From assembly GCF_012641405.1 (NCBI RefSeq), contig NZ_JABAII010000009.1:161789-225788 (forward strand): DNA of 64,000 nucleotides. The letters run 5' to 3'. The translations under genes were made by a program, and so were the position numbers. The stretch is from Rhizobium sp. P40RR-XXII (GTDB lineage Bacteria > Pseudomonadota > Alphaproteobacteria > Rhizobiales > Rhizobiaceae). Below, one piece after another: positions 47,811-56,561 of this stretch (position 1 is its first letter; the number at the start of each line of letters is the position of its first letter). Under the pieces are notes generated by a model that ran no database searches, was not told the DNA's origin, and was given only the letters and a program-made list of their open reading frames with translations.

Positions 47811-47846
47811 AAAAAAGCGGTGCCGGGCAGTCCCGGCATCGCTTTT
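47811..47846. terminator. Bidirectional intrinsic terminator and intron insertion site
   Basis: An 11-base stem with one mismatch (GCGATGCCGGG/CCCGGCACCGC on the minus strand) and a 4-base loop is flanked by TTTTTT on one side and AAAA on the other. It follows the DUF805 gene on the minus strand and, before intron insertion, would have stood right after the DUF4189 stop on the plus strand, serving both convergent genes. Confidence 0.75.
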
Positions 47847-47894
47847 GGCCTGAGTTTCACATCGTTCGAATGCTCTAATTGTGCTTTGGGCGCA

Positions 47895-48290
47895 TTAGGC
47901 GGCGATCGCGTCCTCGCCAAAACGGTTCGTGCCCGTGGTGCCTTTTAGAAGCAGGACCTCCACCAGATACCAGATGCTACCAATCAGCGGGACGAATTGG
48001 ATTAAGAAGAACCAGCCAGACTTGTTACGGTCATGTAGTCGCTTGACGGCGACGGCAAGACCCGACCAAACGCTGAAGATAATGTAGGCAAGACTAAGGA
48101 CGATGTAGGGAATGGCTACGGCCCCTTCGACGTGGTACGTGCCGTCCTCGCTGATGGAGCCGGGAATCACGGACCAAAGGAGCGTGAAAACAAGGCCAAC
48201 AACGGCAGCGGCGATAATGTGAATAAATACCGCGAACCACATCTTCTGGCGGTTGATGCGGCCCTCGAATGTAAAAAGAAGTTTTTTCAT
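47895..48290 (-). CDS. DUF805 membrane protein
   Basis: A 131-residue protein with about four membrane helices. It starts with the family motif LLFTFEGRINRQKMWFAVF, and has AVAVKRLHDRNKSGWFFLIQ and a final TNRFGED segment typical of DUF805 (YhaH/YhaI-like). Function is unknown. ATG 48290 was chosen since homology begins there; the ribosome site is weak. Its AT-rich upstream region holds palindromes. Confidence 0.88.
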   Translation of the reverse strand: MKKLLFTFEGRINRQKMWFAVFIHIIAAAVVGLVFTLLWSVIPGSISEDGTYHVEGAVAIPYIVLSLAYIIFSVWSGLAVAVKRLHDRNKSGWFFLIQFVPLIGSIWYLVEVLLLKGTTGTNRFGEDAIAA

Positions 48291-48316
48291 GATGTCACTC
48301 GATTGCAATATTTTCA

Positions 48317-48486
48317 AACTATTGATAGTTGCTCGGAAACCGTCAAAAAATTGATAATATTGCGCCTCTCGACAGAAAAAATTCTGCGTTTATTTTATAC
48401 CAACCAGATTTATCTAATTTCCTTTAGCTAAACACGGAAAACAAGACAGCGGCATCCGCTCGAATTTACATCATTGATACTATCAA
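48317..48486. promoter_or_regulatory. AT-rich promoter region with TTGATA palindromes
   Basis: Upstream of the DUF805 gene the base composition drops sharply. AACTAT-TG-ATAGTT (48317-48330) is a near-perfect dyad, ATTGATAATAT lies at about 48350-48360, and TTGAT-ACT-ATCAA (48474-48486) is a dyad with a 3-base spacer. The shared TTGATA core suggests an operator or sharply AT-rich promoter, unassigned. Confidence 0.35.
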
Positions 48487-49025
48487 TTTGAATATTACCT
48501 TGCTCATAAAATATAAACTACTGCTAAATCCGCAGGCGCTTGGCCGATCGATCCTGCTGCAACATGATCATCATCCCTGCGATGGTATCGGCCGTCGTAC
48601 GGATTGTCCCCCACCCCATAGCGGGAGAGACCAACGCCGTACAAATGCTGGACTAGATCGCGGAAAGCTTGAAAACTCATGGCGACATTCTGCATGCCTC
48701 TCTGGCCGCAGAAAAATGCAATGCTCCGCTTACAAACTTCTGGCATCCTATCTTTAACTCGGAGCTACTTGGCAACGTCATCTATAGTTATGACTGCCCG
48801 GCCTCTCCGTGCCTCCCAGGCAACAGATGCGAGGCGACGTCAAACCTGCTACTTCTACCTTTCAGGCAAGTGGGGGAATTTTGGTTGACAGATTTTCGCC
48901 AAGGGCACGTAAAGAAGTGCGCATAAGCGCTTGCTCTGCGAGGTGGTTACCGGCTTACTTTGAATTGTCCTCGCATCTAAGTCTTTCGCCGTCGTTGAAG
49001 ACTTTTCGGAGGTTCGGCTGACATA
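48487..49025. other. Intergenic stretch without recognisable gene
   Basis: About 540 bases with short frames on both strands, none with a family signature. Composition is intermediate and irregular, consistent with degraded or foreign DNA. Confidence 0.45.
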
Positions 49026-49057
49026 GATATGGCGGGCAACATAATACCCGCCATATC
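49026..49057. terminator. Strong stem-loop after the secreted-protein gene
   Basis: An exact 11-base inverted repeat (GATATGGCGGG at 49026-49036 and CCCGCCATATC at 49047-49057) with a 10-base loop lies 20 bases after the minus-strand stop at 49077. No T-run follows, so it may be a weak terminator or an mRNA 3' stabiliser. Confidence 0.5.
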
Positions 49058-49076
49058 AGTCGCAAATGGGTACGGC

Positions 49077-49544
49077 TTAGTTAGCGGTCGGCGCCAACTG
49101 GGTGGTCATACACTCGGACAGGCCTACAAAGGCCTTCTCGCCCCCCTCGAGGCTGAAATCGACGGTGGTGCTGTTGGCGGTCAGGCTCAGCGACTTGCCG
49201 CTGGTCAGCGCCGCAACGGCTTCGGTCGTGTTCGGGACGTCGATCGTTGCCGTTGCTGCGGTATCAGCAGTCGACGAGAAATTCGTGGCCGTGCCGCCAT
49301 CGACCGACCAGGAGCCACTTACCTGATCGCCTTTGGCGAAAGTGAACTTCGAAGAATTGGCAAATAGTGCGACCTTGTCGCCAACGGCAAGAAAGCCGAC
49401 GCCTGTCGCGGTATTCTGAGCCAGGCAACCGATAAAGCTGTCGCCGTCTTTCAGCGGCGTGACGGAGAAATCGGCAGCATCGACGGACGCGGTGGTCAGA
49501 AGCATGGTGGCGAGGGTCATGGTTGTCAGCTGAAGTCTGTTCAC
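49077..49544 (-). CDS. Secreted protein of unknown function
   Basis: A 155-residue protein with a signal peptide (MNRLQLTTMTLATMLLTTAS, cleavage near SVDAAD). The mature part is rich in Thr, Ser, Ala and Gly, probably beta-structured, with two widely separated cysteines (SFIGCLAQNT and GLSECMTTQ) that could form a disulfide. I recognise no family. It stands alone on its strand, with the hairpin above just downstream. Confidence 0.7.
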   Translation of the reverse strand: MNRLQLTTMTLATMLLTTASVDAADFSVTPLKDGDSFIGCLAQNTATGVGFLAVGDKVALFANSSKFTFAKGDQVSGSWSVDGGTATNFSSTADTAATATIDVPNTTEAVAALTSGKSLSLTANSTTVDFSLEGGEKAFVGLSECMTTQLAPTAN

Positions 49545-50171
49545 GGCAATTCCTTCATTAGCGGGTAAAGTGATTAAGTGCTTGGTTACAAAGCCTCCAA
49601 CCCCGGCTTGGACGGAACGGAGAATCTACGTTTAGCGAAACGGAAGCTCCGCCGAAACCCTCAGGTCGTTGCCCGGATTGTCGCTTCCACTTCAAACTTG
49701 GCAAAATGGTTTCGCTCCAATCCGCAAATAGAAGGTACCGGATATTTTCGTGGTTCATTTCTGGGGTGATTTGCTATTCTTGACGGCGAATGCTTCTCTA
49801 CGTAACGGCGAGCAAGAGCCGCTATTGATTTGCCGAATTGATCACACAACCCAGGTCTCGATCGAGCTTGATGCTATCGCCCATTGCTGCCAAGCCCAGA
49901 CCGCTTCAACAGAAAAACATCGAAAGTCTTGTCGCAACGCACCGACGGGACGCAAGGGTGGATCAAGCCGAGGGGCATCTCGTGCGAAGCTTCGTAAAGC
50001 CTAGCTATCGAGGGACGGCGGATGGACGATGACGTTCGCACCACGTTCGATGTTAGCGCGGGATTTGAAGTGTTCTTGTGCTGGCCCTAAAATGAGTCTC
50101 TGCTTTTGATGCAAAAGATGCGATGCTGGTGGCAAGGCAAGCCCGTTCAAGCGACTTTCTCAAGGATTAAA
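49545..50171. other. Intergenic stretch without recognisable gene
   Basis: About 630 bases between divergent secreted-protein genes. Several frames of 60-80 codons overlap each other on both strands, which argues against any being real. No clear operator was found. Confidence 0.45.
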
Positions 50172-50591
50172 ATGCACCGCCTCCTCCTTTCCGGCCTCAT
50201 CACCATCATCACCGCCTCTGCGACATTCGCCCAGCAAGCAGATCACTATACGGCGATGAGCAACACAGCCATGAGCATCACCGGCGATGTCTGGCTCGAC
50301 GATTTCAGTATCAAGTTCGAAAATGGAGAGACGCTCGAATTCTCCGATCTCGTCGCAGATCACTTCAACGCGAATGGCCGCTCGGTGCCGGCTTCAGTCT
50401 ATCGTGTCAAAGAGCCGGCCGATCCGGAACTGCAAAATGGCAACCAACTCTGCGGCTCGGGCGACGTTACCTTTGTCGCATCGTGGGCCGATGGATCGGA
50501 GACGACGGCAATTGCCGTCTTCACCGGCAAGCGTGCGCCCCGCAGCAGTTCCGAAATGTGCGCGCTATATACCTATGAGGATCCCAAATAG
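50172..50591 (+). CDS. Small secreted protein of unknown function
   Basis: A 139-residue protein. ATG 50172 has AAGGA 5-6 bases upstream and is followed by a signal peptide (HRLLLSGLITIITASATFA, cleavage near AQQ). The mature part contains AMSITGDVWLDDFSIKFENG and two cysteines (NQLCGSGD and SEMCALY). It could be a lipoprotein-free periplasmic protein related to small stress proteins, but no family is recognised. Confidence 0.7.
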   Translation: MHRLLLSGLITIITASATFAQQADHYTAMSNTAMSITGDVWLDDFSIKFENGETLEFSDLVADHFNANGRSVPASVYRVKEPADPELQNGNQLCGSGDVTFVASWADGSETTAIAVFTGKRAPRSSSEMCALYTYEDPK

Positions 50592-50689
50592 GCCCTATCT
50601 GTTGCGCTGAGGGCTGACCCGGGAGATCTATACCGTGCGAGGACGATCTCTGGCGCTTCCGGGTACTCGCCGCAATTATGCCAGGTCTG

Positions 50690-51139
50690 GAGGGTCTTCC
50701 TCACTTTGTGGGCAGCCGAGACCACGCACAGCCATGTGGATCTTGGTGGTCAGGCCGCCGCGAGAACGGCCAAGGGCTTGATCTTCAGCCCCTTTTGTGC
50801 GCCGGCGGCGTGCCGATGGGCGCGAATGATGGTGGAATCAACGATCAGGTATTCGAAGTCCGGATCGTCCGACATCGCGACGAACATGCGCCACCAGATC
50901 CCCTTCCGGCTCCAGCGGCTGAAACGACGGAAGACACTGTTCCACTCGCCGAACACCTCCGGCAGGTCACGCCAGGGCGAGCCGGTACGCACAATCCAAA
51001 GCACCGCTTCCACAAACATGCGGTTGTCGCGGCCCAACGAACCGCGCGTGCGCTCGTCACCAATGATATGGTGCGATATCCGCTCCCACTGCTCGTCCCG
51101 AAGGTTCAGACGATCCAAAACACCCATGACTGCCTCCAA
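50690..51139 (-). mobile_element. IS5-family transposase, 5' part only
   Basis: The minus-strand frame from 51139 gives RLNLRDEQWERISHHIIGDE, DNRMFVEAVLWIVRTGSPWR, FSRWSRKGIWWRMF and DPDFEYLIVDSTIIRAHRHA, the first part of an IS5/IS427-type transposase with the first catalytic Asp region (IVDSTI). After a programmed or mutational frame change near 50760 the second frame starts as GRSRGGLTTKIHMAV and then loses homology after GLGCP. The rest of the transposase with its other catalytic residues is missing, so it is a truncated copy. Confidence 0.85.
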
Positions 51140-51265
51140 AAGACAGCCTTGAATCTGATTTGCTCACCTTTGGGAATCCCAAGAGTCCACACTGCCTAGG
51201 GTTGCGTCGCTTCGAGTGATTTTTGCAGATGCCGCTAAAATCCTATCCCACCCAGCCACGTCGCT

Positions 51266-51290
51266 GGAACTTCCCTCGCCGGCGAGGGTT
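51266..51290 (+). promoter_or_regulatory. Possible EcfG-type general-stress promoter
   Basis: GGAAC (51266-51270), a 16-base spacer and GGTT (51287-51290) resemble the alphaproteobacterial EcfG consensus GGAAC-N16-CGTT with one mismatch. The start of a small membrane protein is 30 bases downstream. Confidence 0.45.
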
Positions 51291-51319
51291 CTCCTTCCCA
51301 CAGAAGAAGGAGGAACATC

Positions 51320-51559
51320 ATGACTGACGAACTCGGTGCTGGCTTCACAGGAACACCCGCAGAGCCACCGACAGGTGCCCGGAAGGTCGCAAAGGATGCG
51401 AAGGACGCTGTCGTCCGTGAGAGCACCGCCGTGGTCGCCGGCGCTGCTGAGCATCCGCACACGGCAACCGGGATCGTCCTTACGATCGGCGTCCTCGCCT
51501 TCGCGATTGGCTACGTTCTCGGGCGCGATGCGTCGTCAAATGATTCTCGATGGTGGTGA
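51320..51559 (+). CDS. Small single-span membrane protein
   Basis: A 79-residue protein with a hydrophilic N-terminus (VAKDAKDAVVRESTAV), one membrane helix (ATGIVLTIGVLAFAIGYVLG) and a short polar tail. It resembles small stress-related envelope proteins such as DUF883-like ones but was not firmly assigned. AAGGAGGA lies 5 bases before the ATG, and a possible EcfG-type promoter is upstream. Confidence 0.65.
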   Translation: MTDELGAGFTGTPAEPPTGARKVAKDAKDAVVRESTAVVAGAAEHPHTATGIVLTIGVLAFAIGYVLGRDASSNDSRWW

Positions 51560-51766
51560 GGGGATTTGTGGCACGCTCCGAGCGCCATTCGCGTCCTGGC
51601 AGATCGTGCGAACTCGTTTATCTCGCCCTGCGTCAAGGAGCGGTACGCCGACCAGTCAACCTCTCTGGTCGTGAATACATCCTTTTATGCCATAGCCATT
51701 GTTGGGGACGCATCCAGGTGCGCTGCTCAACACCTTTGGATATCTTTGAAACTAAAGGATGACGAA

Positions 51767-52096
51767 ATGCTATCTGGCAGGCAGATTTCGGCCGCTCGAG
51801 CGCTCATCGGCATGTCGCAAGCAGCGCTCGCTCTCGCTGCGAATATCTCAGTGCCGACGCTGAAACGCCTGGAAGAAAGCGAAGGCAAGGCGACCGGTAT
51901 GCAGAATGATGTTGCCGCAATCCGCACCATCCTCGAAACGGCTGGCGTGACCTTCCTAGAGGCTGGCGGCGTTGCGTCCGGTCCGGGCGTCTCACTGCGT
52001 AAGGCTAGTGGTGTTGCGATCGATATGGACGAAAATGAGGTTGTCCAGTACCCCGAGAACTTAGAGAACGACGCACCGCCCGGCGCCGGGGGCTAG
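51767..52096 (+). CDS. XRE-family helix-turn-helix regulator
   Basis: A 109-residue protein. The N-terminal HTH contains SGRQISAARALIGMSQAALA and ISVPTLKRLEESEG, a normal XRE/Cro-type fold of about 60 residues. The C-terminal part is acidic and variable (DENEVVQYPENLENDAPP). ATG 51767 follows AAAGGAT by 6 bases. It has no clear toxin partner or prophage neighbour. Confidence 0.82.
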   Translation: MLSGRQISAARALIGMSQAALALAANISVPTLKRLEESEGKATGMQNDVAAIRTILETAGVTFLEAGGVASGPGVSLRKASGVAIDMDENEVVQYPENLENDAPPGAGG

Positions 52097-52251
52097 AACC
52101 GGGCTTGACCGCGTAAGCTTCCCCCAACAGCCTTCATCTGCAGCCAAAATCCGCGAGCACACCTCCACACCCAGGAAAAAATAAAAGAGATTTTCGGTGC
52201 GCGAGCGCCGGCGGCAACGGGACATGATTGGTTGTTTGATTGGTACTATGA

Positions 52252-52440
52252 GTGCAAGGTCCGCGGTGGCGCGAGAGCAAAGATGGACGATTGAGGGAAG
52301 ACCTGCGGATCCAGCGCGCCAAGCTAATGTTTCACATCGAACAGATGACGAGCGACCTAGCCGAATTGGATTCCGGTGCGGTAAGGATCACCGTAGGAGG
52401 CAGAGCCTTACCATACATTCCGGAATACCAACGCCTTTAG
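52252..52440 (+). CDS. Short hypothetical protein
   Basis: A 62-residue frame with an amphipathic helix (RIQRAKLMFHIEQMTSDLAE) followed by GAVRITVGGRALPYIPEY. It looks protein-like but lacks a good ribosome site and may be a fragment. The rest of 52097-52761 shows no other gene. Confidence 0.3.
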   Translation: MQGPRWRESKDGRLREDLRIQRAKLMFHIEQMTSDLAELDSGAVRITVGGRALPYIPEYQRL

Positions 52441-52761
52441 GGGCCTCCAGCGCATTTACACGGAAACGTACCGAACGCGTTCTCACCTGACTCTCGTTAA
52501 GAGCCCGGTGCCCATGAAACAAACGACACCGAGCAAGGTCCAGATCGACTAACAGTTCGATGTTGGGGGCCGTTTCACAGAAGATATTCGGTTCAAGCGT
52601 CCGCCGGCTCCCCCAGATCGCAATCATTCGCAAGCCGGAGAGACGGGCGGCGATAGCCGATTTGTGATGCTGACCGACCTTCCGCGGATCATGAGCTCTC
52701 TCGCGAACCCTACGTCTCCTCGCCGGCCAAATCGATTGCACCTCGCGGGATTTCCAAAGTC

Positions 52762-52786
52762 GGAACACAAGCACGTCCCAAGGGTT
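52762..52786 (+). promoter_or_regulatory. Possible EcfG-type general-stress promoter
   Basis: GGAAC (52762-52766), a 16-base spacer and GGTT (52783-52786), the same variant as at 51266, lies 28 bases before the iron-permease-family start. Confidence 0.45.
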
Positions 52787-52814
52787 CCATCTTCACGAAG
52801 ATCGGAGATGCTCG

Positions 52815-53135
52815 ATGCGATTTCGTTCATTGTTGACAGATCTGGGCACCTGGACGGCGAGCCCATATGCGTTCGCGATCGTCGCCATCTACGGCGTGTC
52901 CTGGCTGTTCTTCAGTCCCGAGACCCTGGAATGGCATGGCCTCGCCACGCTCATCACCTGGCTCATGACATTGTTTATCCAGCGCGCCGAACATCGAGAC
53001 ACGCAAGCCATCCACGCCAAGCTTGACGAACTTCTCCACGTCCACGGCGACGCCCGCAACGACATCACCCAGCTAGACGAAAACGAACCTGAACAGATCG
53101 AGGCGTTCCGCGATCAGCACACAAGGTCCGACTAG
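52815..53135 (+). CDS. Low-affinity iron permease family protein
   Basis: A 106-residue membrane protein with two hydrophobic helices (PYAFAIVAIYGVSWLFF and WHGLATLITWLMTLFIQ), followed by the conserved RAEHRDTQAIHAKLDELL of the Iron_permease (PF04120) family. Bacterial members are short and their iron transport is unproven. ATG 52815 has GGAG 7 bases upstream. The acidic C-terminus ends just before a non-coding stretch. Confidence 0.85.
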   Translation: MRFRSLLTDLGTWTASPYAFAIVAIYGVSWLFFSPETLEWHGLATLITWLMTLFIQRAEHRDTQAIHAKLDELLHVHGDARNDITQLDENEPEQIEAFRDQHTRSD

Positions 53136-53448
53136 CGCCGTTCGCACCATCGCCCAGGACGACCACTGCAATCGGCATAGCATGACCGTCACGTTGCCAA
53201 GCGGGTCAGTCCTTCCCATTCCTTCCAGATCTACCTTGAAAGCCGTAGCAATGCCGAAGTCTTCGTTGACCTTTCGCACGTAGTCGCGTCCGACGATGTC
53301 TGGGAACGGGACATTGCTATAAGGACGTCCTCCGACACGGGAAGAGCGAACCTCTGACGCATAAACATAGCTCAATAGAGCAAAAGCAATAGCGTTTTCA
53401 TTAGCCTAGATGTTGCCCATCCGACCTTTCTCCCCTCATCAAGCGCCA
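53136..53448. other. Intergenic stretch without recognisable gene
   Basis: About 310 bases. A minus-strand frame ending near 53075 and starting at 53375 contains YSNVPFPDIVGRDYVRKVNE, which is somewhat protein-like, but has no family signature and overlaps the iron-permease-family gene antisense. Confidence 0.35.
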
Positions 53449-55113
53449 TCAAACTTCCGATCGGCGTAGCAGATAGTCCAGGCCACCGAGGCGATACCAG
53501 CGATAGCCGTAAGCATCGAGCAGTAGCGTGTGACGTCCTTTGTCGTCAGCTTCGCTGTTGCCGCCGTCCATGATATCAATGAGCTTGTTGCCACCTGTCC
53601 CCTCCCCATCCAGTTGGAGTTCGAACTCGACCGGCTTAGGATGAAGGTTGTGCACGACCAGTACCGAGTTGTTCCGCCAGTCGTACCGAAGTGCGAGTAT
53701 GCCGGGATCGCCGGTGTCGAGCGAGACGCAGTCTCCCCATCCGATCTCGGGGGCTTCTTTTCGCATCCGGATTAGGCGCTCCAGCCAGTTCAGCATGGAG
53801 TCGGCGTCACGCCGCTGGTCGGCGACGTTCACATGGTGGTAGCCGTATGGACCGTCGACGATCACGGGCAGCTCCGGCTTGGAACTCTTCGTAAAGCCCG
53901 CTTGCGGCTCGATCGACCATTGCATAGGCGTGCGCGCGCAATTGCGTTCCGGGAGGCTCAGATCATCGCCCATCGCGATTTCGTCGCCGTAGCGGATGAC
54001 AGGCGTTCCCGGCAAAGAAAACATCAGGCTATAGGCCTGCCGGATCCGTCGCGGATCTCCATCCAGCATGGGCGCGAGCCGTCGGCGGATTCCACGATCG
54101 TAGAGCTGCATGTCTTTGCCGGGACCGAAAGCATCGAACACGGTCTGCCGATGCGTTTCGGGCAGACGACCGAGATCGAGCTCGTCGTGGTTGCGCAGGA
54201 ACATGCCCCATTGGGCTGTCGCAGGCCGGACGCTTGTCTTTTCGATTGCCTTGACCAGCGGCCGAGCATCTGCCGAAGCCAGGGCGTAGAACATCGACTG
54301 GTTGACCTGGAAGTTGAACATCATGTGCATGCGGTCGCCATCGTCCCCGAAATACTCGAAGTCGGTCTCGGGAAGCACGTTGGCTTCTGCCAGAATGATG
54401 GCGTCGCCCTTTCGCCACTGGAGGAACTCGCGAAACCGCCGGAGCATGCCATACTGCTCACTTGGCTTTGTCACCTCCGCGCCCTTCTCGGCGATGACGA
54501 ACGGCACGGCGTCCATCCGGAAGCCAGAGACGCCGAGTTGGATCCAGAAGCCCATGATCTTGAGGATTTCGGCCTGGACAAGCGGGTTGGCGGTGTTCAG
54601 ATCGGGCTGGAAGTCGTAGAAGCGATGGAAGTAGTAGGCTGCGGCTTTTTCGTCATAGGTCCATGTTGATTTCTGGACGCCGGGGAAAACCATTCCCTTG
54701 TTTGCATTCGCAGGCTTTTTCTCCGACCAGACATACCAGTCTCGGTATCGTGAGTCCGGATCGGAGCGCGCCGACTTGAACCAAGCGTGCTCGCTCGAGG
54801 TATGATTGACGACAAGGTCTATCAGCACGCGAATGCCCCGCTGCTTGGCGGCATGAGTAAACTCGACAAAATCGCCGAGCGAGCCATAGCGGGGATCGAC
54901 ATTGTAGTAGTCCGAAACGTCATAGCCGTCGTCACGACCGGGCGAAGTCTGGAACGGCATGAGCCAGATCGCCGTCACTCCAAGGCCGCCTAGATAGTCC
55001 ATCCGGCGCATCAATCCTTGGAAGTCACCGACACCGTCGCCGTCAGTATCCTGAAAGGAACCAACGGACAGGCAGTAGATGACGGCGTTCTTGTACCATA
55101 GGTCGTTGATCAT
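53449..55113 (-). CDS. GH13 alpha-amylase family enzyme (trehalose synthase-like)
   Basis: A 554-residue glycoside hydrolase family 13 protein. The four conserved blocks are present: DLVVNHTSSEHAW (I), GFRMDAVPF with nucleophile Asp201 (II), LAEANV with acid/base Glu243 (III) and FLRNHDELD with the third Asp (IV). The opening WYKNAVIYCLSVGSFQDTDG is like trehalose synthase/maltose alpha-D-glucosyltransferase enzymes and trehalose hydrolases; the C-terminus has no maltokinase domain. Start 55113 was taken where homology begins, though its ribosome site is weak. It may shift alpha-glucans or maltose to trehalose, a stress solute. Confidence 0.88.
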   Translation of the reverse strand: MINDLWYKNAVIYCLSVGSFQDTDGDGVGDFQGLMRRMDYLGGLGVTAIWLMPFQTSPGRDDGYDVSDYYNVDPRYGSLGDFVEFTHAAKQRGIRVLIDLVVNHTSSEHAWFKSARSDPDSRYRDWYVWSEKKPANANKGMVFPGVQKSTWTYDEKAAAYYFHRFYDFQPDLNTANPLVQAEILKIMGFWIQLGVSGFRMDAVPFVIAEKGAEVTKPSEQYGMLRRFREFLQWRKGDAIILAEANVLPETDFEYFGDDGDRMHMMFNFQVNQSMFYALASADARPLVKAIEKTSVRPATAQWGMFLRNHDELDLGRLPETHRQTVFDAFGPGKDMQLYDRGIRRRLAPMLDGDPRRIRQAYSLMFSLPGTPVIRYGDEIAMGDDLSLPERNCARTPMQWSIEPQAGFTKSSKPELPVIVDGPYGYHHVNVADQRRDADSMLNWLERLIRMRKEAPEIGWGDCVSLDTGDPGILALRYDWRNNSVLVVHNLHPKPVEFELQLDGEGTGGNKLIDIMDGGNSEADDKGRHTLLLDAYGYRWYRLGGLDYLLRRSEV

Positions 55114-55331
55114 ATGTGCCACTTGTTCACTTGCAGTCGGAGTTAAGGGTCGCCGGATGGCCGGGAACAGCATTGTTGCATCGGCAACAGCCTTCAGGTC
55201 GAAAAGCGAGCGAAACAGACCTGGATTGCGCACGGGACATAACGCGGAAACCCGACGCGACACGCCGGGTGTCTCGTAATCATTCTGGTGAGGGATAGGC
55301 GCTTCTCATGCCATCATTCCCGCTGGGATGC

Positions 55332-55496
55332 CTAAACCCGACGCACCAGTCGCATCACGATCGATACGACGAACAAAATCACGAAAATGAAGAATATAAC
55401 CTGGGCGATTGAAGCAGAAGCGCCGGCAATGCCACCGAATCCAAGTACTCCGGCAATCAGGGCAACGACGAGAAATACCAAAGCGTAGTAAAGCAT
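55332..55496 (-). CDS. DUF1328 small membrane protein
   Basis: A 54-residue protein, almost wholly two hydrophobic helices (LYYALVFLVVALIAGVLGFG and IAQVIFFIFVILFVVSIVM) with an RRV end, matching the DUF1328 (YtjA) family. The function is unknown. AAAAAGGAG is 6 bases before the ATG at 55496, and an EcfG-type promoter lies immediately upstream. Confidence 0.9.
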   Translation of the reverse strand: MLYYALVFLVVALIAGVLGFGGIAGASASIAQVIFFIFVILFVVSIVMRLVRRV

Positions 55497-55526
55497 TGCG
55501 ATCTCCTTTTTGGGTGCTGCTGACAA

Positions 55527-55551
55527 AACGGAGATCGGTCGATTAGGTTCC
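55527..55551 (-). promoter_or_regulatory. EcfG-type general-stress promoter of the DUF1328 gene
   Basis: Read on the minus strand, GGAAC (55551-55547), 16 bases, CGTT (55530-55527) is an exact match to GGAAC-N16-CGTT. The leader to the ATG at 55496 would be about 20-25 bases. Confidence 0.65.
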
Positions 55552-55556
55552 AGCAA

Positions 55557-56561
55557 CCATAAGCATAACCTAGCTGAAAGTAGGGGAAGGCGTCATGCTT
55601 GGCCGAAACGAAGTTCCTGATCGAGCGCCAACTCGTCTCCATCGCTAGGAACCGGCGGCTTGGCGGCATCCAGATAGAACGTGGTTGGTGCGGTCAGCGC
55701 GAACCACTGGCTGGCTCTCCGAAACATGAAGGCTGCTCCAGTCGGGTCCCTTGCAGGCAGCTCATTCCGGCTGCCTGCAGTATCCCTAGCTCGGCCTATA
55801 GCTGAGGCTGACGAGGCGATACGATCAGGGGAACGGCTTCTTTCAGTCGGCCCCTCAAACCGCCCGCTGTCCGAAATGGAGGCGCAAAGCAGTCGTCCCG
55901 CACTTTGGCTGTGGGGCCACTTTTTAAGACGACAACCCACAGCCAACAAAATCGGATCTGTTGATGCGATGAGATTCGAACCAGCGCTACATCACCGATG
56001 ACAGGCGACATACGGAAACGGAACGATTGGCCAAGCGTTAAGAATTGCGGACCGAGCACTGCCGATTCGGATTCAAATTACCACCGAAAGACGAGACCGT
56101 CGGCAGAATGCTTCCATCTCACGTTCAAACCGGTCGAAGGCGTCACAGACCCAAGGCTCGTAAGAGTCAAAGATATTGTCGTCGCGCCGCATGAGACGCG
56201 ATCTGAACATCTTTAAAAGCCGCAAGTCCACAAACCGCATCGCCTTCTACCGAAACTGAGCTTGCGACTCCATGACACCATCAACTCGCTGGCTGTCCAT
56301 CATTAGAAACTCGAAAACCTAACGTACCCTGGAGGTGTTGCAAAATTGACTACAGCACTTGCGGCGTGCTTGCCATAGAGCGAGTGACAGCATGGATCAT
56401 GCCATATCGATTTCGCCTCACGCATCGGCGATCGGAACAAGCAGCGACTGAACAACTCCTCTGTCTTCGACCGTGGGCGCTCCCGCCAGACAACACACTA
56501 TATTGTGCTCGCAGCGCGTATCGTTACGCCCCCAAACTTTTTCGGGAAATTAGATAGTCTG
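55557..56561. other. Intergenic stretch without recognisable gene
   Basis: About 1 kb. A minus-strand frame near 55595-55730 (FMFRRASQWFALTAPTTFYL) looks locally coding but has no start, ribosome site or family. Other frames are short and mutually overlapping. No IS end or regulatory site could be defended. Confidence 0.45.

Noticed and set aside
48474..48486. TTGATACTATCAA as an FNR/FixK site
   Set aside because: Spacer is 3 bases instead of 4, so it does not fit the known geometry.
53073..53375. Minus-strand frame of 100 codons
   Set aside because: Overlaps the iron-permease-family gene antisense, no ribosome site or family.
55593..55949. Minus-strand frame of 118 codons
   Set aside because: Only its last third looks protein-like; no start signal or homology recognised.
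56334..56349. GGTGTTGCAAAATTG resembling part of an IS6-type inverted repeat
   Set aside because: About 870 bases from the IS6 remnant and no second end; the match is short enough to be chance.
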